Shown: positions 22,301 through 34,621 of the stretch, piece after piece
How the letters are laid out: each line of letters starts with the position of its first letter
How positions within the stretch are numbered: the first letter of the stretch is position 1
Source: Euptelea pleiosperma
Taxonomy: Eukaryota > Streptophyta > Magnoliopsida > Ranunculales > Eupteleaceae
DNA length: 64,000 nt
NCBI GenBank assembly: GCA_035048495.1
Contig: CM068549.1
Span: 17,455,103 to 17,519,102 of the forward strand
Direction of reading: 5' to 3'
Position numbers and translations under genes: made by a program
Notes under the pieces: generated by a model
What the model was told of the DNA's origin: nothing
The model's input: only the letters and a program-made list of their open reading frames with translations
Database searches by the model: none

Positions 22301-25300
22301 CAATGGTTCAACCAACAAAAAAAAAATTTACAAATGTCAGAGAAGAAGCATTATAATATAATATCATTTACCCAAGCTCCATCCCTTCCCTCGCCTACCT
22401 GATGCAGAACGAGAGATCCCATTCAATGATGAGTTTGGTAAATCACTCCACCGGATGAAGGAATCACTCCTTCGGGAAAGAAGTCCTCTTCCATGCAAGG
22501 CATCTCACCATGCAATTTGGATACACACCCAAAAGAAAATTAAAATTCTTCATTCAATAGAAAAACGTATGGAGCTCTCTCCATTTACAACTTAAATAAG
22601 TTTTAGCAAAAGAAACCTATTTTAATCAAACTAAATCACCTATTAACTCAACTCTCAAGTAATCAAACTAATAAAAATAAAACACTAAAACTGTCAAAAC
22701 TACAAATCTTCAATTCATTGTCAAAATAAACAAGTTTTTATCTCTGATCAACAACCTCAAACTCTCAATCTTTCAAATTGCATGCATGGACATGCATTTC
22801 TTGTCATCACATGTTAGGTGGTGTTACTACCATAAAACTATTTCATACAATAATTGTATAGCGATGATCTTATGTTTGCATAGAAAGACAGTGTACTTGT
22901 CGAATTTCACGATGTATTCAGTGATAGACATAGATCCCGAGCGAAGGGATTGCCTCTAGAAGTCTTTCACAATTACTTAAGGGTAGGTATTTCTCCTTGA
23001 GGACTTTCATCTTAGTCCATTGAGAAATGGGGTCCTCACCACTTCTCTCAATTCTATGCTCGACATTGGTACAGTAAAGTTTGGCTTATCTTACCAATTT
23101 CATCTTGGCAAACCTAACTCTACGACCTTCATACATTTCATACCACTCAAAGTAATGGTCCATATATGACAACTAGTCAAGAAAAGCTTTTGGGTCTAGA
23201 CAACCATCAAAGCTTGGAGCCTCAATCTTGACCGTACGCATGATTCGGTCATCAGAATCATAAGGGTCTTAATATTCACCAAGGGGTTGGTGAACACACC
23301 CTCGACCTCGGCCTAAGCCTCGGTCTCAAGACTCTCAACCTCATCCTCGTCCTAGATTATGGGACTCTTCCTTGTCTAATTCCTCAAGGTTATAATGGAG
23401 GAAGGCTTCTAAATTGGCTAGACGTGAATTGGTGACATGGGCATGTTCTTCAATTCTGGCATCAATGCCTACCAGATGATTGTTCATAGCTTTAAGAGCT
23501 CGGGTGATCTCTTTGACGTCCATCACGGGTTGATAACTCCTACCACTATGCATAGGAATGCACTAACAAAGACGCTCTAAGGTCCGACGACTATATGAGA
23601 TGCAAATGAGATGCTGGAAATTAATTATAATACACAAAGTCTCTATTCCTATGTGCAATAAACAAAACCCTGAGCTAGACCTAAGTTCTAATACCAATTT
23701 TGATGCAAGATTGTGAAATCTAAGCCTATATGATGATTGAAATCAGAATTAAATTACCCTGGACAATGTAAAACATAAAATAAGTCTGAATCTACCACAA
23801 ATAGTCTATATATGCTAGCAAATAATTAAGGAATTATTTGCACTGCGACTTGGTTAGGGTTGTGTGGTCCTCGTTCTTTGAGGAGTTTGGCATTGAGTGG
23901 ATTCTTCCTTCTTCCGTTTTACTTCTTGTTTCGAGTTGGGTCACTAAGGCTTTCTCTTCTAGGGGGCGCATTATTTGGAAGTTACTTCCTTTTGCCATTT
24001 CTTGGGGGCTTTGGAAGGAACGAAACCTCAGGGTGTTTGTAGGAAAAGAAGAATCGAAGGCGAATATCATTCTCAATATCAAAGGACTTCTGTTCTTTTG
24101 GTCCAAAGTTTTTCCGGAATGCCGGGGGTTTGTTTTTCGAAGACTTCGTATTTAGATGGGATCTCATTTGTAATCGTGACATTCTGTGACTTGTAGTCTA
24201 GTTTTGTATTTGGGGTGCGCTCTTTTGCTTTGTGAAGGTTTCCTCAACCTTTTAGACCCCTTTGTACCTCTTTCTTTTCCTCTCAATAAATTTATACCTC
24301 ATCAAAAAAAATAATAATTAAGGAATTAATTCGAGACTAGAAAATCACAATCCAGTAGTGCAAAACCTCCAATTATTGATTGAAGAGTCCAATGGAAGTG
24401 AAGACTTCCACTAGCCTAGGGTTCAATCAAACACATGTAGGTTCAATGTATTCCTTTTTTTTTTGGATAAGTGGTTCAATGTATTCCTTATCCAAGATTT
24501 AATAATTAGAATTAGGTTCAAAAGGACTTAACCCAAGTTTTTGGGGTTAGAGGGAAACTTGAAGGTCCAAGTGGGATTTTGGGCTGTTGGGAGAACATGT
24601 TGTAGGAGGGTTTCAAGATGGAGAATACGGTATGGGGTGTAGGCGCAGGTATAGTTGCCGTGGGGTATAAGGGGACTCTGGGATGGCCATGGGGTTTTCT
24701 AGGGGTTTTAGGTGTCACAGGGGAGAACTGGTCCAGGGGGATGAATCGCAGGGGAGAAGAGAGTATAGGGGGTGCCACAGGGTCCTATAGGGCCCTTTGT
24801 ATGTGCTGCAAGGCACTATAATAAAGGGGGAAGGGTGCAGTTGGGTTTAGTAGAGGGATAGGTGCTGCTAGGGTTCAGGTGGGTGGGGGTAGGGGACAAC
24901 TAGGGTTAGGGTTTAGGTTGTTTGGTTCAGATTTTAGGTCAAAATTTGACCCAATGAAAATAAAGATGGAGAATAGATCAATAGGGAATAGAAGAGGGGA
25001 GAAGAGAGAAGAAGAGAGAAGAAGAATACCTTTGGCTTCACACCAGATTTCCTTTCACACTAGATTTCTCAAAATCGAGCTTTAATTTCATTCATTTATA
25101 ATGAAAAATACAGCAATGAGAGTTTTTATATAAACATAAAAACTTAAATCTAATTTAGATCATCCAAAATAATTAATAATATCCAATGGCTGAAATAAAA
25201 TACAACCCTTAACAACTAAGCAAAAATTACAATGAAGCCCAAAACTATTAGCTAATTGCTAAGACACCCGAAACAACTAAAAAATAAAAACTAACACAAA

Positions 25301-28300
25301 AATAACTAAAGCTAACAAATAGATCCCTATGCAACCTACATGCATCTTTCCAATGTGGAGTCTTCAAGATGCTATGCATGTGGGGACTTTCGCTCCCAAT
25401 ATCATGAAGAACTCGAACTGGGATCCACATAGAACTCATCAAGGTATAATGATACAAGAATGGCTGCAGTTCTCATCTTCCTTTGGTACACTCTAGGGTA
25501 GGACGATCTGATGCCACATCAACTATCTTCTTCTTCGATCAAATGATATTATGTACAAGATCACGACTGTCTATTCCGCTAGTCCTTGTCCTTTTCTTAT
25601 CTCTGATCTCTGTTCCATTCTCCAGCAAATGACATGTGTCAGCTCCACGTGCTTCTCTAAATCATGGTCATATACTATAAATCAACCGTGGTTCATCACG
25701 GGTGGTGACATGACAATTTGTGGAATGCTTACTGTGGATGGTTGTAACATCACACCCGTCGGCCTTACCATAGGTTGAAGTTAATCCACACTACTCCATA
25801 CCACAGGGTAATGTTAGCCACCCCAAAGAACTCACATACCTTGGGTTGTCACGACACATCGCGAGGTGACATGTACTGTGGGTAAACCACCCCTAGTAAT
25901 GTTGCACTGAATAACATCGTGAACCAGGGATCACCATAAAATAATGCTCCTACATCACTATGTATTGTGTTACTTTGTTCCACAAGCTAGTTGAAGATGA
26001 GTTAAGCACTTGGAAACATTGCCATCATTATAATCTACGCCATATCCCAACTATTTGGGATCAGCTAGTCGAATCTTGTTCAAGCATTCCATTCTAGCCA
26101 TATGGTTATATCCTCTATTAATGATACACCTTCAAATAATTTCTCATTATTTCGAACCACATTCTTTTAAACCTTCTCCTTCTCTATTAGAGCCTTAAAC
26201 CTACTCCATTGCACTCTTCACCAGTGTCATCAATAGCCTTTGTTGCACGTGAGCAAACCATCTCATTCGATTCTCCCTTATTTTATCACTTGTTGGAGCA
26301 CTCTAAAGTTCCCTCAAATATATTCATTTTTTATTGTCTTTCCTAGTCTTGCAACTCATCCATCTCAACATCCTAATCTTGATTACACTCATTCTACTTG
26401 CAAGTTGTTTTTTGACTGCTCAACATTCTGCATCATAAAGCATACTTGATTTCTAAGATAACCAGAGAATTCAACATGTCTGTCATAACCGTATTGTATC
26501 ATATTGGTAGCAATACTGGTACTAGCTACTACATGGATACTTCTATGCCACCAATTTCTCATATTCTATTGTGCTATTGTGTATTTTCTTAACTCCTAAT
26601 AGTTTCCTTATTCCTTCTGGCAATAAAAAGATATAAACAATGTATTATAACAAATTTTATTGTAAAAATTAAAGCATGGTAAGGATATATTGGATGTGAT
26701 ACCCATATCCATATCCGTATCCGTGTCCTACATTTTCAGAAATGAAGAGTCGTATCCCTATTTCCCGTACTAGTGTTCGTATTCATAGCCCTATCTAGGC
26801 ATCTTAGCTTGATCTTATTGCCATCTTATAAAATTTTCCCTTTCAAGTTCAACGATATGTGCCAGTCACACAGCACTTTGGAAGCAAATCTCTACCTCAG
26901 CTGGCAAATTCTAATTCCATGGGAAACAGTCTCCTCAACCTCTTCCTCCATGTGGATAATAAAACCAAGATCACTATGTGTTAGCGTATATGTATACGTA
27001 TTTCTACGTATTTCATGTATTAGGGGTAGTTCTGTAAATACTCCCTTTAGGGGTATTTTTGTCTTTTGCAATTCCATCTTTACATAAATAAGATTTATGG
27101 AGTCATTGGGACCTAATCACAATGATATACTTCTCTTCTCCTTCTCTCTTCCTCTCATCTTCTTTGTAACTCTAACCAAACCCTAGTTTTATCCTTTCAA
27201 CTTGGTATCAAAGCCTACCATTAACATCGACAGACAGCCGAAGCACAACCAGAGGAGAGCCAAGAACAACCTGATGACATCCTACCATGCGGCTGACATC
27301 ATCAGTCGTACAGACATGTATCTCGAGGTCTATCAAATCCTTTACCACTTGATAGAAGATGATTTTTCCTCTTTTTGGTAATTTTTGAGAATTTTTTGAG
27401 ACTTATCTTGGGTGTTTTTTGACCAATCTTCTCCATTAATTAGTTTTCATGGTTTTTTAAACAAGCTTGATGTTTGATTTCTTCTGGGTTTTTTTCGCTC
27501 AAATTTGACTCCCTACATATTTAGGAAGACAATGGATCAAACCATGTGTCATTTGGAGGTCGTTTGAGTGTTCTATGAGGATTTCTCCTCTCTTATATTA
27601 CCGCCAGCCCCATAGAGTGCATTTTTTGGTCAGTCGACCTACTAGTCCATACTCCTTCTGATGGTTGTTATTTGATGTTTTATTATTCCCTTGAGGTTTT
27701 CTCTTGCTGCATAACACTCTTGAGTGATGATTTCACCTCTTCAAGGCTCCAAGGACCCTATTTTTCACTTCTTTGGGGTTCTACTTGGGTTATAACCCTC
27801 CTTGTGTTTTTTACTGTTCGTTGGGCTTCTTAAGGTTTTTTGTGTGTTGATTTGGTCTTCGTCCTTGCCTATCGTGTTCTTCTGGGCACTCCACCACCAT
27901 CAAGACAATGGAGTGCCCAGAAGAACACGATAGGCATGGATGAAGACCAAATCAACACACAAAAAAACTTAGGCAAGTGGCGTATGAGAATCCTGGATTG
28001 CAGATCACTTCCGTGCAACTTGACAAAAATAACTATTTGGAGTGGGCACAGGCTGTCCGATTATTTATCGGAGGCCGGGGGAAGTAAGGCCACCTTACTA
28101 GGAATACAACTATACCTGCCAAGACTGATCCCACGTTTCGCCAATGGGAGACCGATGACCTTACAGTTATGTCATGGCTCCTCAACTCTATGTAGCAGGA
28201 TATTAGTCGGAGCTTCTTATTCATGGTCAAGGCTCAAGAGGTTTGGGAGACGACTAAGAAGACTTACTCTCATATACAAAACATTGGCCGGCCCTACCAG

Positions 28301-31300
28301 TTGAAGCAAAATATCTCCTGTTTCAGACAGGGGGAGAAGTCTCTAGCTGAGTACTACGCCACTATCCGCAGCATGTGGCAAGAGCTTGATTACTACTCCC
28401 GTATCAGCGACGTGGAGAAGGGTCGGATTTTTGAGTTCCTCTATGGACTCAATCCCTCGTATGAGCTTGCTCGAGTCCAGATCCTCAGTAGTAGGGTCGA
28501 TCTTCCCTCTCTGAGCGAGGTCTACTCCTATCTTTAGAGCGAGGAGAGCCGTTGGATTTCTCTCCAGGATGAGCATCCAGCTTCCGAGCGATCAGTGCTT
28601 GCCAGTTCCTTTGCTCCTCGTACCTTCCAGCTTCAGCAGTCTCAAAAGGATCGCTCTTCTCAGCCTCCTACGGCTGTGTCTTATGTTCCTACTAGTACGA
28701 CTTCAGGGACGTCTTCTTCGAGGGAGAGGCCCAAGTGTGATTATTGTGGTAAGTTGGGGCATGTGAAAGATAGGTGCTGGAAGCTTCATGGTCGTCCTAG
28801 CCAGGCAGCATCCTCTGGGGCCCATACTGCTCATTTGGATGCTTTTGTGCCTCTCAGGATTCATAGCCTAGTCCTTTGGCAGCTCCTGCTGGTATTTCTA
28901 ATGCTGAGATTGCTGTTCTCCAACGGTTGCTGAGTCAGCTTGACGGTCCTTCTGCCACACCTTCGACCTCCTTTGCTCAGTCAGGTAACATTAGACATGC
29001 CCATCATGCGTCTATACCCTTTCCTAGTCCCCCCTAAATCATTGATTCAGGGGCTTCGAAGCACATGATAGGTATGTCTTCCCTTTTTTCCACCTACTCT
29101 ATTTGTTCTGGTAGGGATAAGGTAAAAATTGGAGATGGTACTTTATCTTCTATCTCTGGGAAAGGGAAAATCCTTCATTTTCCTCAGCTACCTTTATCTT
29201 CTGTTTTGCGTGTTCCTACTTTTACTTCTAACCTGTTGTCTGTGAGTGCCCTTACTGGTCAGCTAAACTGTAGCGTAACCTTTTTTTCTTCCTCTTGTGT
29301 CCTTTAGGATCTGGAAACGAGGAGAACGATTGGCACTAGACATGAAATCGATGGCTTTTATCTTCTGGATGGACGTATCTCTGAGCTCACAACACTGCAG
29401 TCTCATAGTAATCTTAGTAGTAGTTTATCTTCTGTTCTATGTTGGCATGCCCGTCTGGGGCATGTCTCTTTTCAGTACTTGAAACACTTATTTCCTGCTT
29501 TGTTTACTTCTATTTCTTTTTCTGAGTTACATTGTGAGACGTGTGAGCTCTCCAAACATTGTAGATCCACTTATCTATCCAGAGGTAATAAAAGCGCCAG
29601 TTCTTTTGATATCGTGCATTCTGATGTGTGGGGTCCTTCCCCTGTTACCTCTATTTTTGGCTTCCGCTACTTTGTTACTTTTGTTGATGATCATACACGA
29701 TGTACCTGGGTTTATCTCATGAAAACCAAATATGAAGTCCATTTTATCTTCAAGGGTGTTTATAAGATGATCCGCACACAGTATAGTACCTCCATTAAGG
29801 TCCTTCGATCTGACCAAGGTGGACAGTACATGTTTGGAGGTCTCCAGCAGTATCTTTTTGATCATGGGATTTGCCATCAGAATTCCTGCAGCTACACCCC
29901 TCAGCAGAATGGTGTGGCTAAACGGAAAATGCGTCATCTGATAGAGGTCGCTCGATCTCTTTTGATCGGTGCCAATGTCCCAAGCTCTTATTGGCCCGAT
30001 GTTGTTTTGATCGCTGCTTACATGACTTACCGGATGCCTTCACGCGTGCTCGACTTCCAGTCTCCGGTTCAGATTCTTGCTCCTAGCTCGTCTTTATTCC
30101 CTATCGCACCTTGAATCTTTTGGTGTTTGCTTTGTTCACATTCTGGGTCCACATCGTAACAAGTTGGATCTTAAAGCTCTTAAGTGTGTCTTCTTTGGTT
30201 ACTCTTCTTCTCACAAGGGGTACAAGTATTATCACCCCTCGACAGCCAAGAAGTTTGTTTCTATGGATGTCACATTTCGCGATGAGACATTCTTTTTCTC
30301 CCTTACCTCTCTTCAAGGGGAGAGAAGTAGTGAAGAGAGGTCTGATCTTTGTCATCTTCCTGCTGTATCTCTAACTCCATTCCCGTTGGTTGTCGAACAA
30401 CCTACTCAACCTACTATGGTGTTTGATAGTGCTCCTGGGGCATAGGGGAGCTTCAAGTCTATCGCAGAAAAGAGAAGGCCACTACTAATCCAATACCAGT
30501 GATTCCATCCTCGGATCCAGGTAACATATCTTCCACCTCTATTCCTGTCATTTCTTCTTCTACTGATGTGTGTGCTCTTGATCTTCCCATTGCTTTACGA
30601 AAAGGCACTCGTAGTTGTACTCAACATCCCTTGAGCAACTTTGCCTCCTACGATGCCTTGTCTCCTTCCTACAATGCGTTCATTACTTCTGTGGCCACTA
30701 TCCCTATTCCCTCTTCTGTGGCTGAAGGATTGGCACATTCTAGATGGAAAACTGCTATGGTCGAGGAGATGCGTGCCTTAGACAAGAATAAGACACGGGA
30801 GCTTGTTGATTTGCCAAGAGGCAAGGAGCCAGTTGGGTGCAGAATGGTGTTCCCAGTAAAGTATCAGGCAAATGGGTCAGTTGAGAAATACAATGCCACA
30901 TTGGTAGCCAAGTGGTATACTCAGACCTACGGGATTGACTATGTGGAGACCTTTGCACCTGTGGCAAAGATGAACTCCATTAGGGTATTGTTGTCATTAG
31001 CAGCAAACCAAGCATGGCCTTTGCATCAACTGGATGTAAAAAATGCTTTCTTTCATGGTGATCTACATGAAGAAGTCTATATGGTACCTCCTCTAGGATT
31101 CAGCCCCCGAGGGGATGGCAGCAAGGTATGTCGATTGAGAAAAGCCTTTTATGGGCTTAAGCAATCTCCCAGAGCTTGGTTCGAGAGGTTCACTCTAGCA
31201 GTAAAGAAGCTGGGGTATACTCAAAGTCAAGCCGATTACACCCTATTTGTGAAGCATCTAGAGAAGAGCACTACTACCCTTATCGTTTATGTGGATGACA

Positions 31301-34300
31301 TCATTCTAACAGGGAATGATGCAGAAGAGGTGACCAAGCTAAAGAATCATCTGGGAGGGGAATTTGAGATTAAGGATCTGGGGCTTCTCAAGTACTTTCT
31401 CGACATAGAGGTTGCAAGATCCAGTCAAGGGATCTTCATCTCCAACGGAAGTATGTCCTAGATCTATTCCAGGACTCTGGAAAGCTGGGACCTAAGCCAG
31501 TTGAGACTTCCATAGAGCAAAACTAGCAGTTGGCCGACTAGAGTAGTACGCCTTTACCGGATGTGGGGGGTTTTGAGAGATTGGTTGGGAGGTTGATCTA
31601 CTTTTCCTTGACTCGCCCAGACATTGCCTATGCAGTCAGCGTTATCAGTCAGTATATGCATTCTCCTAGGGAGATTCACTTAGAGGCAGCACACAGGATA
31701 TTGAGATATCTCAAATCTACCCTGGACGAGGCCTCTTCTTCAAGAAGAATGGTCACATGAGAGTAGAGGCATACACTGCGTAGACTGGGTTGGTGCCAAG
31801 GATGAGAGAAGATCTACCTCAGGCTATTGCATTTTTGTGGGAGGCAACTTGGTTACTTGAAGGAGCAAGAAGCAACTTGTAGTTGCCAGATCTAGTGCAG
31901 AGGCAGAGTTTAGGGCAATGGCCCATGGCATGTGTGAGATGCTCTAGCTAAAGATGTTGGTTGCCGAGCTTGGCTTTCCTGTCTTGGGTTCTGTGAGCTT
32001 ATATTGCGACAACAAGGCTGTTATCAAAATTACACACAATCCAGTACAACATGACCGAGCCAAACACATTGAAGTGGATCGCCACTTCATTTGGGAGAAG
32101 ATCATAGCTGGAGAGGTTTCTACCCCCTTTGTGAAGACAGATGAGCAAATAGCAGATGTCTTCACTAAAGGAGTTCCTAGTTGGCAACTTCACAGATGCT
32201 TATGCAAGTTGGGTATGAGAGATATCTATACACCAACTTGAGGGGGAGTGTTAGCGTATACGTATATGTATACGTATTTCATGTATTAGGGGTAGTTCTG
32301 TAAATACTCCCTTTTAGGGGTATATTTGTCTTTTGTAATTCCCTCTTTGCATAAATAAGATTTATGGAGTCATTGTGACCTAATCACAATGACATCCTTC
32401 TCTTCTCTTTCTCTTTTCTTCTCTTCTTCTTTGTAACTCTAACCAAACCCTAGTTTTATCCTTCCAACTCTACGAAGCCAATGTTGTCGAAACTAATCAA
32501 CCAAAAGATTAGTTTACAAAACACCTACGCACCACCAAAAAGGCTCAATTTCTCAACAGATAAAAAAAAGAGAGCAAGGAAAAGGAAAGAAAGGAGCACA
32601 TGGTTCTATGTATAAAGTACATTACCGAGCCTATAGAAGATACCATATAATGAAAAAAAAAAGTATTTTACAAGGGTCTTTTAGTGTGCTAAGGCCCTAA
32701 AAGCAATATATAAGCCCAAAGGTAAGGGACTTTGACCAATTTATTTCTTGCGAAGCATCCATTAGCTACTTAAACTGCAGAAGATTTACCTCCTTATGAA
32801 TTTAAAGGTCCCTCATATTATTTCCCTGAAAGAGAATGGTAGATATCTTATCAAACGTCTATCCCACACTCAAATAAGAGCTGCTCACTCGTCATTTCAA
32901 ATACAATAGGCTTCACCAGATGACCAAGAGACATGGTCCATGTCTAACTTTCTCCACCCACTTGATAGCATCCACTATAACATTACTAACCATCCCTCCG
33001 AAGCAACAACCACCATATGGCCATAAGCCACCTAATCATAGATACATCATACTTTGCACGCGGAGTATGATTTACTCTACTTCCATAAAAAATAATCTTC
33101 ACAAAATTACAAAAGTGCACAAGCCGTATTTCCTTTGACTTATATGGGTTTGTCTGCATGACTTATATTAAAGAAAATTTTGTGCTTTAAATGTTCGTGT
33201 AATATCCTTTTTATTTTGTTGGTAATTCCACTATACATCAGAAAATTCAGATTGATTTTCGTAGTGGACATGACTTATGCAGATTATTTTGTCTCCTTTA
33301 GGGGAACTTTGGTTGTGACTTTCAAGTTGCGTGGTGCTAATCTTAACAAGAACAAAATTTTAAGGCACTTGGTACCAACTTGATTTTAGAAAGTGGTGAC
33401 TAATTGTCTACCTATGTAAGGTTGCATTTGGGATTGTGGTAACCCAGGCCTATAGCTTATTTCTGTAAGCGATGGGTAAAAGCAATGGGTATGGGTATTG
33501 TAAGACAAATTGTCATTTAGAAACTTATTTCTGTAAGCGATGGGTTTGGGTATTTTAAGATGATTTTGTCATTTAGAAAAGGTTTTAGACTAGCAAAGTA
33601 TTTAGAAAAAGTTATTTTAGTAAGCATTTGTCATTTAAAAAAGTTATTTTTAGGCTTAGAAGGAATTGTTTTGTCATTTAGGAAAGTTATTAAAGGCTAG
33701 AAGGTCAATTTTGGTATTTATAAAGCTTAGAAACTACAGTCCACTTAAGCTATAGGCAAAAGTAGTTTTTCAGCTACTTCTGCTTTTACCCAAAAACCCG
33801 CGAAAAAGTGCCGTTTCAAACAGCTAAAACCCATCCTAAACCGCCATAAGCAGCTTTTCTGCTTATTTTCCGCCATCCCAAATGCAGCCTAAGAGCCTCG
33901 TTGAGTGAAACTGATGTCCTAATTAACTACAACCAAAAGTCTGGTTTCACTTACACCACTCATATGGGGGTGCCCTTTGGAAGGAAACTTAATACTCGTA
34001 ACTGAACACCCCATTATCATTTTTAGTTGTTTAATACAGTCCATTAATTTACTGTATTGATCATAACTTGACTGTTTCTATCCTTCTATTTCTTTTCTTT
34101 TTTTCCTATAAAGGGTCTCCAATCCTTTGGGGTTAAGTTGCTTAATTGTGGGATCATTTGTTTCTTGTTCCCATAAATACTATAAAGTAGGAATTGCTAA
34201 ATCCAACCATTCAATATCACTTTCAAATATTCTACTTGCAGATTAAAAGACCAATAACTACATTCTTGACAACAATCAATATTTTATTGCAATCAAGCAA

Positions 34301-34621
34301 AATATAAACCAAACAAACTAAGCATTACAAACAGTATAAGAGTACCTGCAAAAACTGAAGGGCCTTTGAATCTTCTTGTAGGTTCCAATCATCATGCTTC
34401 AAACAGCAAAGATTTTATTCAGACCAAACAACAAAAAAGAAGAAATTGTTAAGATCTCCAAAAACCTTGGTTTCTCAAGAAGTAATTCGAAGTCCTAAAT
34501 TCTCAGAAACTAAAACTGAAAGTACAGCTTGAGCCTAGCTAGGGTTTCTGAGAGAGAGAGAGATGATACTGTGTGTACTCACAACATCTCCGACGACTGC
34601 AATTCGAACAGAGGAAGCCAT
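19350..34621 (-). CDS. Calcineurin-like metallophosphoesterase, 9 exons, 320 aa
   Basis: Minus-strand exons: 34621-34583, 34396-34346, 22060-22039, 21844-21730, 21236-21204, 20640-20515, 20107-20001, 19907-19836 and 19747-19350 (stop TGA). They join in frame to 963 nt. Metal-binding motifs of the superfamily are all present: GDVH (residues 11-14, split over exons 1 and 2), GDFGNEN (38-44), GNHD (63-66), LLAHNGPTG (157-165) and GHMH (211-214). The layout, with RPFSCGG and [13 protein letters not shown] blocks, matches the cyanobacterial/plant family known as TIGR04168; its substrate is unknown to me. No transit peptide is obvious. Intron 2 is about 12.3 kb and full of transposons. Exon 3 is only 22 nt and is followed by a GC donor (22038-22037). 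All other introns are GT-AG. An intact frame across nine exons argues for a working gene. The alternative, that exons 1-2 at 34.4-34.6 kb belong to a separate fragment, is unlikely because motif order and phase match exactly. Confidence 0.9.
22039..22060 (-). other. 22-nt exon 3 of the metallophosphoesterase gene, GC donor
   Basis: Acceptor TGCAG precedes CCAGAC; the exon encodes PDLVLFT plus the first base of the Gly codon of GDFGNEN. The exon ends TTTACAG and the next bases are GCACGT, so the intron at 22038-21845 would be of the GC-AG class. Moving the boundary to another GT breaks the conserved motif. Confidence 0.8.
22390..22840 (-). repeat. LTR-like segment in intron 2 (uncertain)
   Basis: On the minus strand a TATTGAATGAAGAATTTT block resembles the polyadenylation region of plant gypsy LTRs. 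There is no clear end or TSD. It may be linked to the gypsy remnant that follows at 22860. Confidence 0.3.
22860..25524 (-). mobile_element. Ty3/gypsy remnant: LTR, primer site and gag start
   Basis: On the minus strand, about 25524-23705 looks like an LTR: it has TATATAAAAACTCTC and an ATTATAAATGAATG tail. Next comes TTGGTATTAGAACTTAG (about 23703), a decayed Met-tRNA primer site. Then follow gag pieces: a coiled segment ending at 23341, and [15 protein letters not shown] plus [20 protein letters not shown] at about 23230-23080, which is the Retrotrans_gag core. Stops break it, and pol is absent. The LTR portion is interrupted by an L1 insertion at 23837-24312. Confidence 0.65.
23837..24312 (+). 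mobile_element. 5'-truncated L1 LINE with 16-bp TSD
   Basis: Flanked by AATAATTAAGGAATTA at 23821-23836 and 24313-24328. It encodes the last part of an L1 ORF2 (zf-RVT region: [16 protein letters not shown]) still open for about 105 codons, then a 3' UTR and an A-rich tail. The intact frame and perfect TSD suggest a fairly young insertion. It lies antisense to the host gene and inside the gypsy LTR. Confidence 0.85.
25525..26024. other. Intronic sequence, nothing recognised
   Basis: Inside intron 2 of the metallophosphoesterase gene. A 75-codon plus-strand frame (25551-25778) has no known domain. No terminal repeats were seen. Confidence 0.35.
26025..26940 (-). mobile_element. RTE-type LINE 3' fragment, interrupted
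   Basis: On the minus strand it ends with AGCTGATCCCAAATAGTTGGGATATGGCGTAG-like sequence (26071-26035) and a short ATG/ATT-rich tail, the plant RTE signature. The reverse transcriptase end is at 26110-26450, with AACTCATCCATCTCAACATC shared with the fragment at 4495-5000. About 26450-26805 looks like foreign sequence. RTE-like sequence resumes at about 26810-26940 and is then cut by the copia LTR at 26979. Confidence 0.55.
26979..27202 (+). mobile_element. Copia 5' LTR
   Basis: Starts TGTTAGCGTATA and ends CAACT, directly followed by the primer site TGGTATCAAAGCC (27203-27215). It is 224 bp, paired with the 221-bp LTR at 32249-32469. By eye the two LTRs differ at roughly a dozen or more positions plus a few indels. 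CTATG precedes it and CTACG follows the other LTR, a 4-of-5 TSD match. Confidence 0.85.
27216..32248 (+). pseudogene. Ty1/copia gag-pol, frame broken
   Basis: Copia domains follow in the usual order. The gag start has [18 protein letters not shown] sequence (about 28010-28050), then a UBN2-type gag (28220-28537) and a zinc knuckle [18 protein letters not shown] (28735-28790). The protease motif IDSGASKHM is at 29041-29067, with a stop just before it. Integrase has a LWHARLGH/CETC zinc part (about 29430-29560) and a core with HSDVWGP (about 29618). Reverse transcriptase runs 30499-31461 with [12 protein letters not shown] and YVDD (about 31288), and RNase H ends with ADVFTKG (about 32150). A purine tract GAGGGGGAG lies just before the 3' LTR. 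Stops and frameshifts at many points (for example 28536, 29036, 31459) show it cannot make a full polyprotein. It lies antisense within intron 2 of the metallophosphoesterase gene. Confidence 0.9.
27836..27966. repeat. 58-bp near-perfect inverted repeat at the copia gag start
   Basis: The left arm 27836-27893 is the reverse complement of the right arm 27909-27966 with two mismatches; the spacer is 15 bp. The right arm includes the probable gag ATG (27936) and the codons for MDEDQINTQ. The left arm is therefore an inverted copy of the gag start placed in the leader. Confidence 0.9.
32249..32469 (+). mobile_element. Copia 3' LTR
   Basis: Starts TGTTAGCGTATACG after the purine tract GAGGGGGAG and ends CCTTCCAACT. 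It pairs with 26979-27202. CTACG follows at 32470-32474. Confidence 0.85.
32475..33419. other. Intron 2 sequence, no gene seen
   Basis: AT-rich. Short reading frames (for example 32920-33138) have no recognisable content. No terminal repeats noticed. Confidence 0.4.
33420..33889. mobile_element. Tourist-like MITE, 470 bp
   Basis: Ends GGTTGCATTTGGGATTG and CATCCCAAATGCAGCC, flanked by TAA at 33417-33419 and 33890-33892. The interior contains repeated GTCATTTAGAAA and GTAAGCGATGGGT units. It is inserted in intron 2 of the metallophosphoesterase gene. Confidence 0.75.
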
